Assembly (NCBI RefSeq): GCF_900589395.1
Contig: NZ_UUIS01000001.1
Coordinates: 204,459 to 268,458, forward strand
Origin: Pseudomonas viridiflava
GTDB lineage: Bacteria; Pseudomonadota; Gammaproteobacteria; Pseudomonadales; Pseudomonadaceae
DNA length: 64,000 nucleotides
Direction: 5' to 3'
Positions 57,271-64,000 of the stretch are shown one piece after another (positions within the stretch are counted from its first letter, which is position 1; every line of letters starts with the position of its first letter). The translations under genes and the position numbers were made by a program. A model generated the notes under the pieces. It ran no database searches, had not been told where the DNA came from, and saw nothing but the letters and a program-made list of their open reading frames with translations.

Positions 57271-58665
57271 TCAAAAAAGCCGGTTGAGACCGTCGTAGGC
57301 GGCCACCCGATAGGCCTCGGCCATGGTCGGGTAGTTGAAGGTGGTGTTGACGAAGTACTTGAGGGTATTGGCTTCACCGGGCTGGTTCATGATTGCCTGG
57401 CCGATGTGCACAATCTCCGACGCCTGGTCGCCGAAGCAATGCACGCCCAGTACTTCAAGGGTTTCGCGGTGGAACAGGATCTTCAGCATGCCCACGCGCT
57501 CGCCGGAAATCTGCGCCCGCGCCATGCCCTTGAAGAACGCCTTGCCGACCTCGTAAGGCACACGGGCCTCGGTCAGCTCGCTCTCGTTCTTGCCGATCGA
57601 ACTGATCTCCGGAATGGTGTAGATCCCAGTCGGCACGTCGTTGACATAGCGCCAGCTGCCGTTCTCGACCACGCTGCCGGCCGCCGAACGGCCCTGGTCG
57701 TAGGCAGCACTGGCCAGGCTCGGCCAGCCGATCACATCGCCGGCGCCATAGATATTGCCCAGCTTGGTGCGATAGTTTTCATCGACCTCGATCTGGCCAC
57801 GGCCGTTGGCCTTCAGGCCGATGTTCTCAAGGCCCAGCTTGTCGGTGTTGCCGGTACGGCCGTTGCACCACAGCAAGGCGTCGGCCTTGATCTTCTTGCC
57901 TGACTTGAGGTGCAGGATCACGCCATTTTCCAGGCCCTCGACCCGCTCATACTCCTCGTTGTGACGCACCATCACATTGTTGTTGCTGAAGTGATAGCTC
58001 AGCGCCTGGGAGATTTCCTTGTCCAGGAAGCTCAGCAACTGGTCGCGGTTGTCCACTAGTTCGACCAGCACGCCCAGGCCGCTGAAGATCGAAGCGTATT
58101 CACAGCCGATGACACCGGCGCCATAGATGATCAGCTTGCGCGGGGTATGGCTCAGGCTGAGGATGGTGTCGCTGTCGTAGATGCGCTTGTGGGTAAAGTC
58201 GATGTCGGACGGACGATAAGGGCGGGAACCGGTGGCGATGATGATCTGGTTGGCCACCAGCTTTTCGACCACGCCGTTGGCGCAGACCACATTGATGCTG
58301 TTCTCGTCGGCAAAGCTGCCGGTGCCGAAGAACACATCGACGCGGTTGCGGGCGTAGTAGCTGGTGCGCGAAGCCACTTGCTTGGAGATGACCATTTCGG
58401 CGTTTTTCAACACATCGGGAAACGAGAACCAGCGCGGCTCGCCGATGGCACGAAACATGGGGTTGGTGTTGAACTGAATGATCTGCTTGACCGAGTGACG
58501 CAATGCCTTGGAGGGGATGGTGCCCAGGTGGGTGCAGTTGCCGCCGACCTGGCGACGGCTGTCGACCATGGCGACTTTGCGCCCGGCCTTGGCAGCGTTC
58601 ATCGCCGCCCCTTCCCCGGCAGGACCGGACCCCAATACCACGACATCGTAGTTGTAGACAGCCAT
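57271..58665 (-). CDS. sthA: Soluble pyridine nucleotide transhydrogenase
   Basis: A 464-residue FAD-linked enzyme that transfers hydride between NADPH and NAD. The N-terminal FAD motif [20 protein letters not shown], the NAD motif [21 protein letters not shown] and the C-terminal interface domain ([20 protein letters not shown]) are complete. The dithiol disulfide motif of related reductases is absent: the segment reads [14 protein letters not shown] with a single cysteine, as expected for SthA. Confidence 0.96.
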   Translation of the reverse strand: MAVYNYDVVVLGSGPAGEGAAMNAAKAGRKVAMVDSRRQVGGNCTHLGTIPSKALRHSVKQIIQFNTNPMFRAIGEPRWFSFPDVLKNAEMVISKQVASRTSYYARNRVDVFFGTGSFADENSINVVCANGVVEKLVANQIIIATGSRPYRPSDIDFTHKRIYDSDTILSLSHTPRKLIIYGAGVIGCEYASIFSGLGVLVELVDNRDQLLSFLDKEISQALSYHFSNNNVMVRHNEEYERVEGLENGVILHLKSGKKIKADALLWCNGRTGNTDKLGLENIGLKANGRGQIEVDENYRTKLGNIYGAGDVIGWPSLASAAYDQGRSAAGSVVENGSWRYVNDVPTGIYTIPEISSIGKNESELTEARVPYEVGKAFFKGMARAQISGERVGMLKILFHRETLEVLGVHCFGDQASEIVHIGQAIMNQPGEANTLKYFVNTTFNYPTMAEAYRVAAYDGLNRLF

Positions 58666-59006
58666 GCGTACTCCTTTAGAACAGGCCGGGCCGCCACTCT
58701 GGCCTCCCGGGCTAAATCACGCGGCGCAGTCTAGCGCTGCGTCGAAACGGGGAACATTACCCCTTGGTCGAGTCGATGGCCAATTTTTCTCCTGAAAACG
58801 GTCCCTGCACTGGATTTGCCAACCTGAACAAAGCTTGAACCAGACGTCCTTGAAGGCTGCAACCGCTCTACAACGGTTGTCCCCGCCACCTTTAAAACAT
58901 ATTGTTACAAATGACTTCCGCATCCTGGCACAGACCCGGAGTGCTGCGTGCGCAGCCGACAGACTGACCTGTTTCTCCCGTTAATCAGCCCCAAGAGTCA
59001 GCGCTC
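58666..59006. promoter_or_regulatory. Divergent control region of sthA and the MHS transporter gene
   Basis: This 341-nt gap serves two divergent genes. An inverted repeat CAACCG-N8-CGGTTG lies at 58860-58879 and an A/T-rich tract with TTTAAAACATATTG at 58892-58905. No RNA gene or small ORF stands out; promoter hexamers are not clear. Confidence 0.4.
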
Positions 59007-60293
59007 ATGACCTCTACAACCAGCAAAGGCAAGGCGATCTTCCGCGTTGTCAGCGGCAACTTTCTCGAGATGTTCGACTTCATGGTCTATGGCTTCTATG
59101 CCACGGCCATTGCCAAGACGTTCTTTCCGGCGCAGAGCGCATTCGCGTCATTGATGCTGTCGCTGGCCACCTTCGGTGCCGGCTTTCTGATGCGCCCGCT
59201 GGGGGCCATTTTCCTGGGCGCCTACATCGACCGTCATGGCCGGCGCCAGGGCCTGTTGATTACCCTGGCGCTGATGGCCATGGGCACCTTGCTGATCGCC
59301 TGCGTGCCCGGCTACGCCAGCATTGGCCTGGCCGCCCCCTTGCTGGTGCTGCTGGGGCGTCTGCTGCAAGGTTTCTCGGCCGGCGTGGAACTGGGCGGCG
59401 TCTCGGTGTACCTGGCCGAAATCGCAACGCCGGGGCGCAAGGGCTTTTTCGTCAGTTGGCAGTCGGCCAGCCAGCAGGCGGCCGTGGTGTTCGCCGGCCT
59501 GCTGGGCGTGGCCCTCAACCATTGGCTGAGCCCGGAGCAAATGGGTGACTGGGGCTGGCGCCTGCCGTTCTTCATTGGCTGCATGATCGTGCCGGTGCTA
59601 TTCATCATTCGTCGCTCGCTGGAAGAATCGCCCGAGTTCGAAGCGCGCAAGCATCGCCCGACCTTAAGTGAAGTGCTGCGCTCGATCCGGCAGAACTTCG
59701 GCCTGGTCATCGCCGGTATGGCGCTGGTGGTCATGACCACCGTGTCGTTCTACCTGATCACGGCCTACACCCCGACCTTCGGCAAGAACGAGCTGAACCT
59801 CACGGACCTTGAAAGCCTGCTGGTTACCGTCTGCGTGGGGCTGTCCAACTTCATCTGGCTGCCGGTAATGGGCGCGTTGTCCGATCGTATCGGCCGCAAG
59901 CCGCTGTTGATCGGTGCCACGGTGCTGGCCATTGCCAGTGCCTACCCGGCCCTGTCGTGGCTGGTCGCACACCCCAGCTTCGGGCACCTGCTGACCGTCG
60001 AACTGTGGCTGTCCTTTCTATACGGCTCCTACAACGGCGCGATGGTCGTGGCCCTGACCGAGATCATGCCGGTCGAGGTGCGCACCACCGGCTTCTCGCT
60101 GGCCTACAGCCTGGCCACGGCCACCTTCGGCGGCTTTACACCGGCGGCCTGCACCTACCTGATCCACGCCCTGGATAACAAGGCCGCTCCCGGCATCTGG
60201 CTGACTGGCGCTGCGATCATGGGTCTTATGGCGACGCTGTTCCTGTTCAGGAGCGGCGCTGCGACAAGCCATAAGCTTCAGGCGGCACGTTAA
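59007..60293 (+). CDS. MFS transporter of the metabolite:H+ symporter family (citrate/tricarballylate-like)
   Basis: A 428-residue inner-membrane transporter with 12 helices. The MHS family pattern is clear: [24 protein letters not shown] at the N terminus, the loop [11 protein letters not shown] between TM2 and TM3, then [22 protein letters not shown]. Closest in appearance to CitA/TcuC-like citrate and tricarballylate carriers; alpha-ketoglutarate or proline/betaine carriers belong to the same family. Stands alone; ends 34 nt before a terminator. Confidence 0.85.
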   Translation: MTSTTSKGKAIFRVVSGNFLEMFDFMVYGFYATAIAKTFFPAQSAFASLMLSLATFGAGFLMRPLGAIFLGAYIDRHGRRQGLLITLALMAMGTLLIACVPGYASIGLAAPLLVLLGRLLQGFSAGVELGGVSVYLAEIATPGRKGFFVSWQSASQQAAVVFAGLLGVALNHWLSPEQMGDWGWRLPFFIGCMIVPVLFIIRRSLEESPEFEARKHRPTLSEVLRSIRQNFGLVIAGMALVVMTTVSFYLITAYTPTFGKNELNLTDLESLLVTVCVGLSNFIWLPVMGALSDRIGRKPLLIGATVLAIASAYPALSWLVAHPSFGHLLTVELWLSFLYGSYNGAMVVALTEIMPVEVRTTGFSLAYSLATATFGGFTPAACTYLIHALDNKAAPGIWLTGAAIMGLMATLFLFRSGAATSHKLQAAR

Positions 60294-60326
60294 AAGCAGG
60301 GCGCGCCGGGCTTGAAATCTGCGCAT

Positions 60327-60361
60327 AAAAAAACGGGTCGAATAATCGACCCGTTTTTTTT
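60327..60361. terminator. Bidirectional terminator between the MHS transporter and gapB
   Basis: AAAAAAACGGGTCG and CGACCCGTTTTTTT form a perfect 14-bp stem with a six-base loop (AATAAT); strong on either strand. Confidence 0.95.
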
Positions 60362-60425
60362 GGCCTTGCCCAATCAGCTCAGGCAACACCTTCTTGCCGC
60401 TTGCAGCGAAAGCCTGCCGCTGCGT

Positions 60426-61874
60426 TTACGCAGGAAACGCTGGTGGGTTGACGCCCGCCATGTCTTCCATCACGCGCACGACCTGGCAGCTATAGCCGAA
60501 TTCGTTGTCGTACCAGACGTACAGGACAACGCGGTTATCGTTGGCGATGGTCGCTTCGGCGTCGACGACACCGGCGTGACGGGAGCCGACGAAGTCAGTC
60601 GAGACCACTTCCTGGGAGCTGACGTAGTCGATCTGCTTGTGCAGGTCCGAATACAGCGCGATGTCGCGCAGGTATTCGTTGATCTCTTCGCGGGTGGTGG
60701 CCTTTTCCAGGTTCAGGTTCAGGATGGCCATCGACACGTTTGGCGTCGGCACGCGAATCGCGTTGCCCGTCAGCTTGCCGGCCAGTTCAGGCAGGGCCTT
60801 GGCGGCGGCGGTGGCAGCACCGGTTTCGGTGATGACCATGTTCAGCGCGGCGCTGCGGCCACGACGCGAACCCTTGTGGAAGTTGTCGATCAGGTTCTGG
60901 TCGTTGGTGTACGAGTGAACGGTTTCGACGTGACCGTTGATGATGCCGTACTTGTCGTTGACGGCCTTGAGCACCGGCACGATGGCGTTGGTGGTGCAAG
61001 AGGCAGCAGACACGATCTTGTCATCAGCGGTGATCTGGCCGTGGTTGATGCCGTGAACGATGTTCTTCAGCTTGCCCTTGCCAGGCGCGGTCAGTACGAC
61101 ACGGTCGACACCCGGGCAGGCCAGGTGCTGGCTCAGGCCGTCGGCGTCACGCCAGACGCCGGTGTTGTCCACCAGCAGGGCGTTCTTGATGCCGTACTGG
61201 GTGTAGTCGACCTCGGACGGGTTCTTGGCGTAGATGACCTGGATCAGGTTACCGTTGGCGGTCAGGGTGCTGTTGGCTTCATCGATGGTGATGGTGCCAT
61301 CGAACGGGCCGTGTACCGAGTCGCGGCGCAGCAGGCTGGCACGCTTGACCAGGTCATTTTCGGCGCCCTTGCGGACCACGATGGCGCGCAGGCGCAGGCC
61401 GTCGCCGCCACCGGTCTTCTCGACCAGGATACGCGCCAGCAGGCGACCGATACGGCCGAAACCGTACAGGATCACGTCGGTGCCCTTGCGCTCGGAAGTC
61501 TTCTGCTGACCGACGACACTGGCCAGTTCTGCACGCACGAATTCTTCGGCGCTGCGGCCGTTGCCTTCGGTCTTGAACTTGACGGCCAGACGGCCCAGGT
61601 CCACGGAAGCGGCGCCCAGCTTGAGCTCGCTCATGGCCTTGAGCAACGGGAAAGTCTCGTGCACCGACAGCTCGCTGGCATCGGCCTGGCGATGGCGCGC
61701 GAAGCGGTGGGCCTTGAGAATCGCGATGACTGAACGGTTGATCAGGCTGCGGCCGTAGATCGAGGAGACCACATTGTTATTGCGGTACAACTGGCCGATA
61801 AGCGGGATCATAGCTTCGGCGAGGGCTTCACGATCGATCCATTCACCAAGACACTGGTCGGGCTTCTGAGTCAC
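60426..61874 (-). CDS. gapB: Glyceraldehyde-3-phosphate dehydrogenase, long GapB type
   Basis: A 482-residue dehydrogenase, about 140 residues longer than standard GAPDH because of an N-terminal helical extension (LGEWIDREALAEAMIPLIGQ). The core has the NAD motif YGFGRIGRLLARILVE, the catalytic cysteine in SAASCTTNAIVPVLKAVND and WYDNEFGYSCQVVRVMEDM at the end. The GTG at 61874 is preferred because GGAAGG precedes it by six bases; an ATG at 61889, often used in annotations, has no such site. Divergent from mfd, an arrangement I know from other Pseudomonas. Confidence 0.9.
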   Translation of the reverse strand: MTQKPDQCLGEWIDREALAEAMIPLIGQLYRNNNVVSSIYGRSLINRSVIAILKAHRFARHRQADASELSVHETFPLLKAMSELKLGAASVDLGRLAVKFKTEGNGRSAEEFVRAELASVVGQQKTSERKGTDVILYGFGRIGRLLARILVEKTGGGDGLRLRAIVVRKGAENDLVKRASLLRRDSVHGPFDGTITIDEANSTLTANGNLIQVIYAKNPSEVDYTQYGIKNALLVDNTGVWRDADGLSQHLACPGVDRVVLTAPGKGKLKNIVHGINHGQITADDKIVSAASCTTNAIVPVLKAVNDKYGIINGHVETVHSYTNDQNLIDNFHKGSRRGRSAALNMVITETGAATAAAKALPELAGKLTGNAIRVPTPNVSMAILNLNLEKATTREEINEYLRDIALYSDLHKQIDYVSSQEVVSTDFVGSRHAGVVDAEATIANDNRVVLYVWYDNEFGYSCQVVRVMEDMAGVNPPAFPA

Positions 61875-62078
61875 GGGAACCTTCCACATGTAGGGGCAGA
61901 AAAAAGGGGCTACATTATGACCGCGCCAGTGTTTCTGAGCAATGCACGGCGATCAGATGTTTTGGCACTACATAAATTTCGCCCTCAAAATCGGTCAATG
62001 GCGCTGGAAAACTGACAGCCACCGCCCAGGCCCGTTACAATCGCCGCCCCTGTCGCACTGCCTGGAGTCGGACCTTCC

Positions 62079-64000
62079 GTGCCTGTCCTGCGTCTACCGC
62101 ATCTGCCCGCCGCTGCCGGCAAACAACACTGGGGCAATCTCCCCGGTGCCGCGCTGAGCCTGGCCATCGCCGAGGCCGCCAATGCTGCCCGGCGTTTCAC
62201 CCTGTTGCTGACTGCCGACAGCCAGGCCGCCGAACGCTTGGAGCAAGAGCTGAAGTTCTTTGCCCCGGACCTGCCGGTGTTGCATTTCCCTGACTGGGAA
62301 ACGCTGCCTTATGACCTGTTTTCGCCGCACCAGGACATCATTTCCCAGCGCATTGCCAGCCTCTACCGCCTGCCCGAGCTGAGCCATGGCGTACTGGTGG
62401 TGCCGATTACCACCGCCCTGCACCGCCTGGCCCCGACGTCGTTTCTGCTCGGCAGCAGCCTGGTGCTCGACATCGGCCAGAAGCTCGACGTCGAAGCCAT
62501 GCGCACGCGCCTGGAGGCCAGCGGCTATCGGTATGTCGACACCGTCTACGAGCACGGTGAGTTCACCGTGCGCGGCGCGTTGATCGACCTGTTCCCGATG
62601 GGCAGCAAGGTGCCGTACCGCATCGACCTGTTCGATGACGAAATCGAGACCCTGCGCACCTTCGACCCCGACACCCAGCGCTCGATCGACAAGGTTGACT
62701 CGGTGCGCCTGCTGCCGGCCAAGGAATTTCCGCTGCATAAAGACGAAGTCGTGCGCTTCAAGGCGCGCTTTCGCGAGCGCTTCGACGTCGACTTCCGCCG
62801 CAGCCCGATCTTCCAGGACCTCAACAGCGGCATTACCCCGGCCGGGATCGAGTACTACATTCCACTGTTCTTCGAACAGACCTCGACCCTGTTCGACTAC
62901 CTGCCGCAAGACACCCAGGTGTTTTCGCTGCCGGGCATCGAGCAGGCTGCGGAGAACTTCTGGAACGACGTGCGCAACCGCTATGAAGAACGCCGCGTCG
63001 ACCCGGCCCGGCCCTTGCTGCCGCCGGCCGAGCTGTTCCTGCCGGTCGAAGACTGCTTTGCGCGCCTCAAGGCCTGCCCTCGGGTCGTGGTCAGCCAGCA
63101 GGACGTCGAGACCGGCGTCGGCCGCGAACGCTTCCCGGCCCGGCCGTTGCCGGAGCTGGCCATCGAAGCCAAGGCCAACCAGCCTCTGGCCGCGCTGTCG
63201 AACTTTCTTGACCAGTTTGCCGGACGGGTGTTGTTCACCGCCGAGTCGGCCGGCCGTCGCGAAGTGCTGCTGGAATTGCTCGAACGCCTGAAGCTGCGAC
63301 CCAAGACCGTCGACGGCTGGCAGGAATTCGTCGCCGGCAAGGACCGCCTCGCCATTACCATCGCGCCACTTGACGAAGGCCTGGTGCTGGACGAACCATC
63401 GCTGGCCCTGGTCGCCGAAAGCCCGCTGTTCGGCCAGCGGGTCATGCAGCGCCGGCGCCGCGAGAAGCGTGCCGACCACGGCAACAACGATGCCGTGATC
63501 AAGAACCTCACCGAGCTGCGCGAAGGCGCGCCGGTGGTGCACATCGATCACGGCGTGGGGCGCTACCAGGGCCTGGCCACGCTTGAAATCGACAACCAGG
63601 TCGCCGAGTTCCTGACCCTGGTCTATGCCGATGAAGCCAAGCTCTATGTGCCGGTGGCCAACCTGCACCTGATCGCCCGCTACACCGGCAGCGACGATGA
63701 GCTGGCCCCATTGCACCGGCTGGGCTCGGAAGTCTGGCAAAAGGCCAAGCGCAAGGCCGCCGAACAGGTGCGCGACGTGGCGGCCGAACTGCTCGACATC
63801 TATGCCCGTCGCGCAGCCCGCGAGGGCTATGCCTTCGAAGACCCCAAGGCCGACTACGCCACCTTCAGCGCCGGCTTTCCATTCGAAGAAACGCCCGACC
63901 AGCAGTCGAGCATCGATGCGGTACGCGCCGACATGCTCGCTGCCAGGCCCATGGACCGCCTGGTGTGCGGTGATGTCGGCTTCGGCAAGACCGAGGTGGC
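62079..64000 (+). CDS. mfd: Transcription-repair coupling factor, partial at window edge
   Basis: The first 640 codons of Mfd, a translocase that removes stalled RNA polymerase and recruits UvrA. The start is GTG at 62079 (MPVLRLPHLPAAAGKQ), after GGAG; no ATG is available. The UvrB-like region includes LLTADSQAAERLEQELKFFAPDLP, WETLPYDLFSPHQDIISQRI and YYIPLFFEQTSTLFDYLP; the RNA-polymerase interaction domain begins near VVHIDHGVGRYQGLATLEID (about residue 485). The last bases encode the Walker A motif CGDVGFGKTEV of the translocase domain. The rest lies outside the window. Confidence 0.97.
   Translation, partial: MPVLRLPHLPAAAGKQHWGNLPGAALSLAIAEAANAARRFTLLLTADSQAAERLEQELKFFAPDLPVLHFPDWETLPYDLFSPHQDIISQRIASLYRLPELSHGVLVVPITTALHRLAPTSFLLGSSLVLDIGQKLDVEAMRTRLEASGYRYVDTVYEHGEFTVRGALIDLFPMGSKVPYRIDLFDDEIETLRTFDPDTQRSIDKVDSVRLLPAKEFPLHKDEVVRFKARFRERFDVDFRRSPIFQDLNSGITPAGIEYYIPLFFEQTSTLFDYLPQDTQVFSLPGIEQAAENFWNDVRNRYEERRVDPARPLLPPAELFLPVEDCFARLKACPRVVVSQQDVETGVGRERFPARPLPELAIEAKANQPLAALSNFLDQFAGRVLFTAESAGRREVLLELLERLKLRPKTVDGWQEFVAGKDRLAITIAPLDEGLVLDEPSLALVAESPLFGQRVMQRRRREKRADHGNNDAVIKNLTELREGAPVVHIDHGVGRYQGLATLEIDNQVAEFLTLVYADEAKLYVPVANLHLIARYTGSDDELAPLHRLGSEVWQKAKRKAAEQVRDVAAELLDIYARRAAREGYAFEDPKADYATFSAGFPFEETPDQQSSIDAVRADMLAARPMDRLVCGDVGFGKTEV

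Overview
The window is a GC-rich chromosome segment of a Pseudomonas, most likely from the P. putida or P. fluorescens group. Support comes from the gene neighbourhoods: leuC-leuD-methyltransferase-leuB-asd behind a LysR gene, tal-rssC-rssB-PilZ-mlaA, lolC-lolD-lolE, and gapB back-to-back with mfd. Nearly all of it is coding. Almost every gene carries a long open shadow frame on the other strand, a product of GC-rich codon use.

Layout: 0.1-6.3 kb holds a zinc alcohol dehydrogenase, then a minus-strand D-galactonate operon (dgoK-dgoA-dgoD-dgoT) with an IclR-family regulator at its end. 6.6-13.1 kb has an acyltransferase-3 membrane protein and the leucine/aspartate-family block leuC-leuD-methyltransferase-leuB-asd. 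13.2-19.8 kb has a LysR regulator, a 959-residue Ig-like repeat protein that looks inserted, a decayed second copy of the LysR 3' end, and a PAS-GGDEF-EAL protein. 19.7-27.2 kb is housekeeping: dusC, a thioesterase, a duplicated tRNA-Ala/tRNA-Glu pair beside gltX, uvrB and an aromatic aminotransferase.

27.4-33.7 kb is a tightly packed operon of eight genes for metal uptake. It holds a PepSY membrane protein, three small membrane or periplasmic proteins, and a ZnuABC/TroA-type ABC transporter with two different binding proteins; the second has lost the usual metal-binding histidines. 34.4-39.0 kb is a translationally coupled set of two histidine kinases and two response regulators. It is followed by a universal stress protein, dusA, an orphan Imm11-like immunity gene, a LysE exporter and transaldolase.

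43.8-64 kb is mostly conserved core: RssC/RssB (sigma-S control), a PilZ protein, a LysR/GNAT divergent pair, MlaA, a degenerate HAD protein, a DUF4404 protein, QueF, a heavy-metal-type two-component pair, LolCDE, a second PilZ protein, a GDPD phosphodiesterase, SthA, an MHS-type transporter, GapB, and the first 640 codons of mfd, cut by the window edge.

The best leads for something new are the eight-gene metal-uptake operon with its ligand-less second binding protein, the insertion scar around the Ig-like protein, and the four-gene signalling cassette that ends in a receiver-only, RpfG-like protein.
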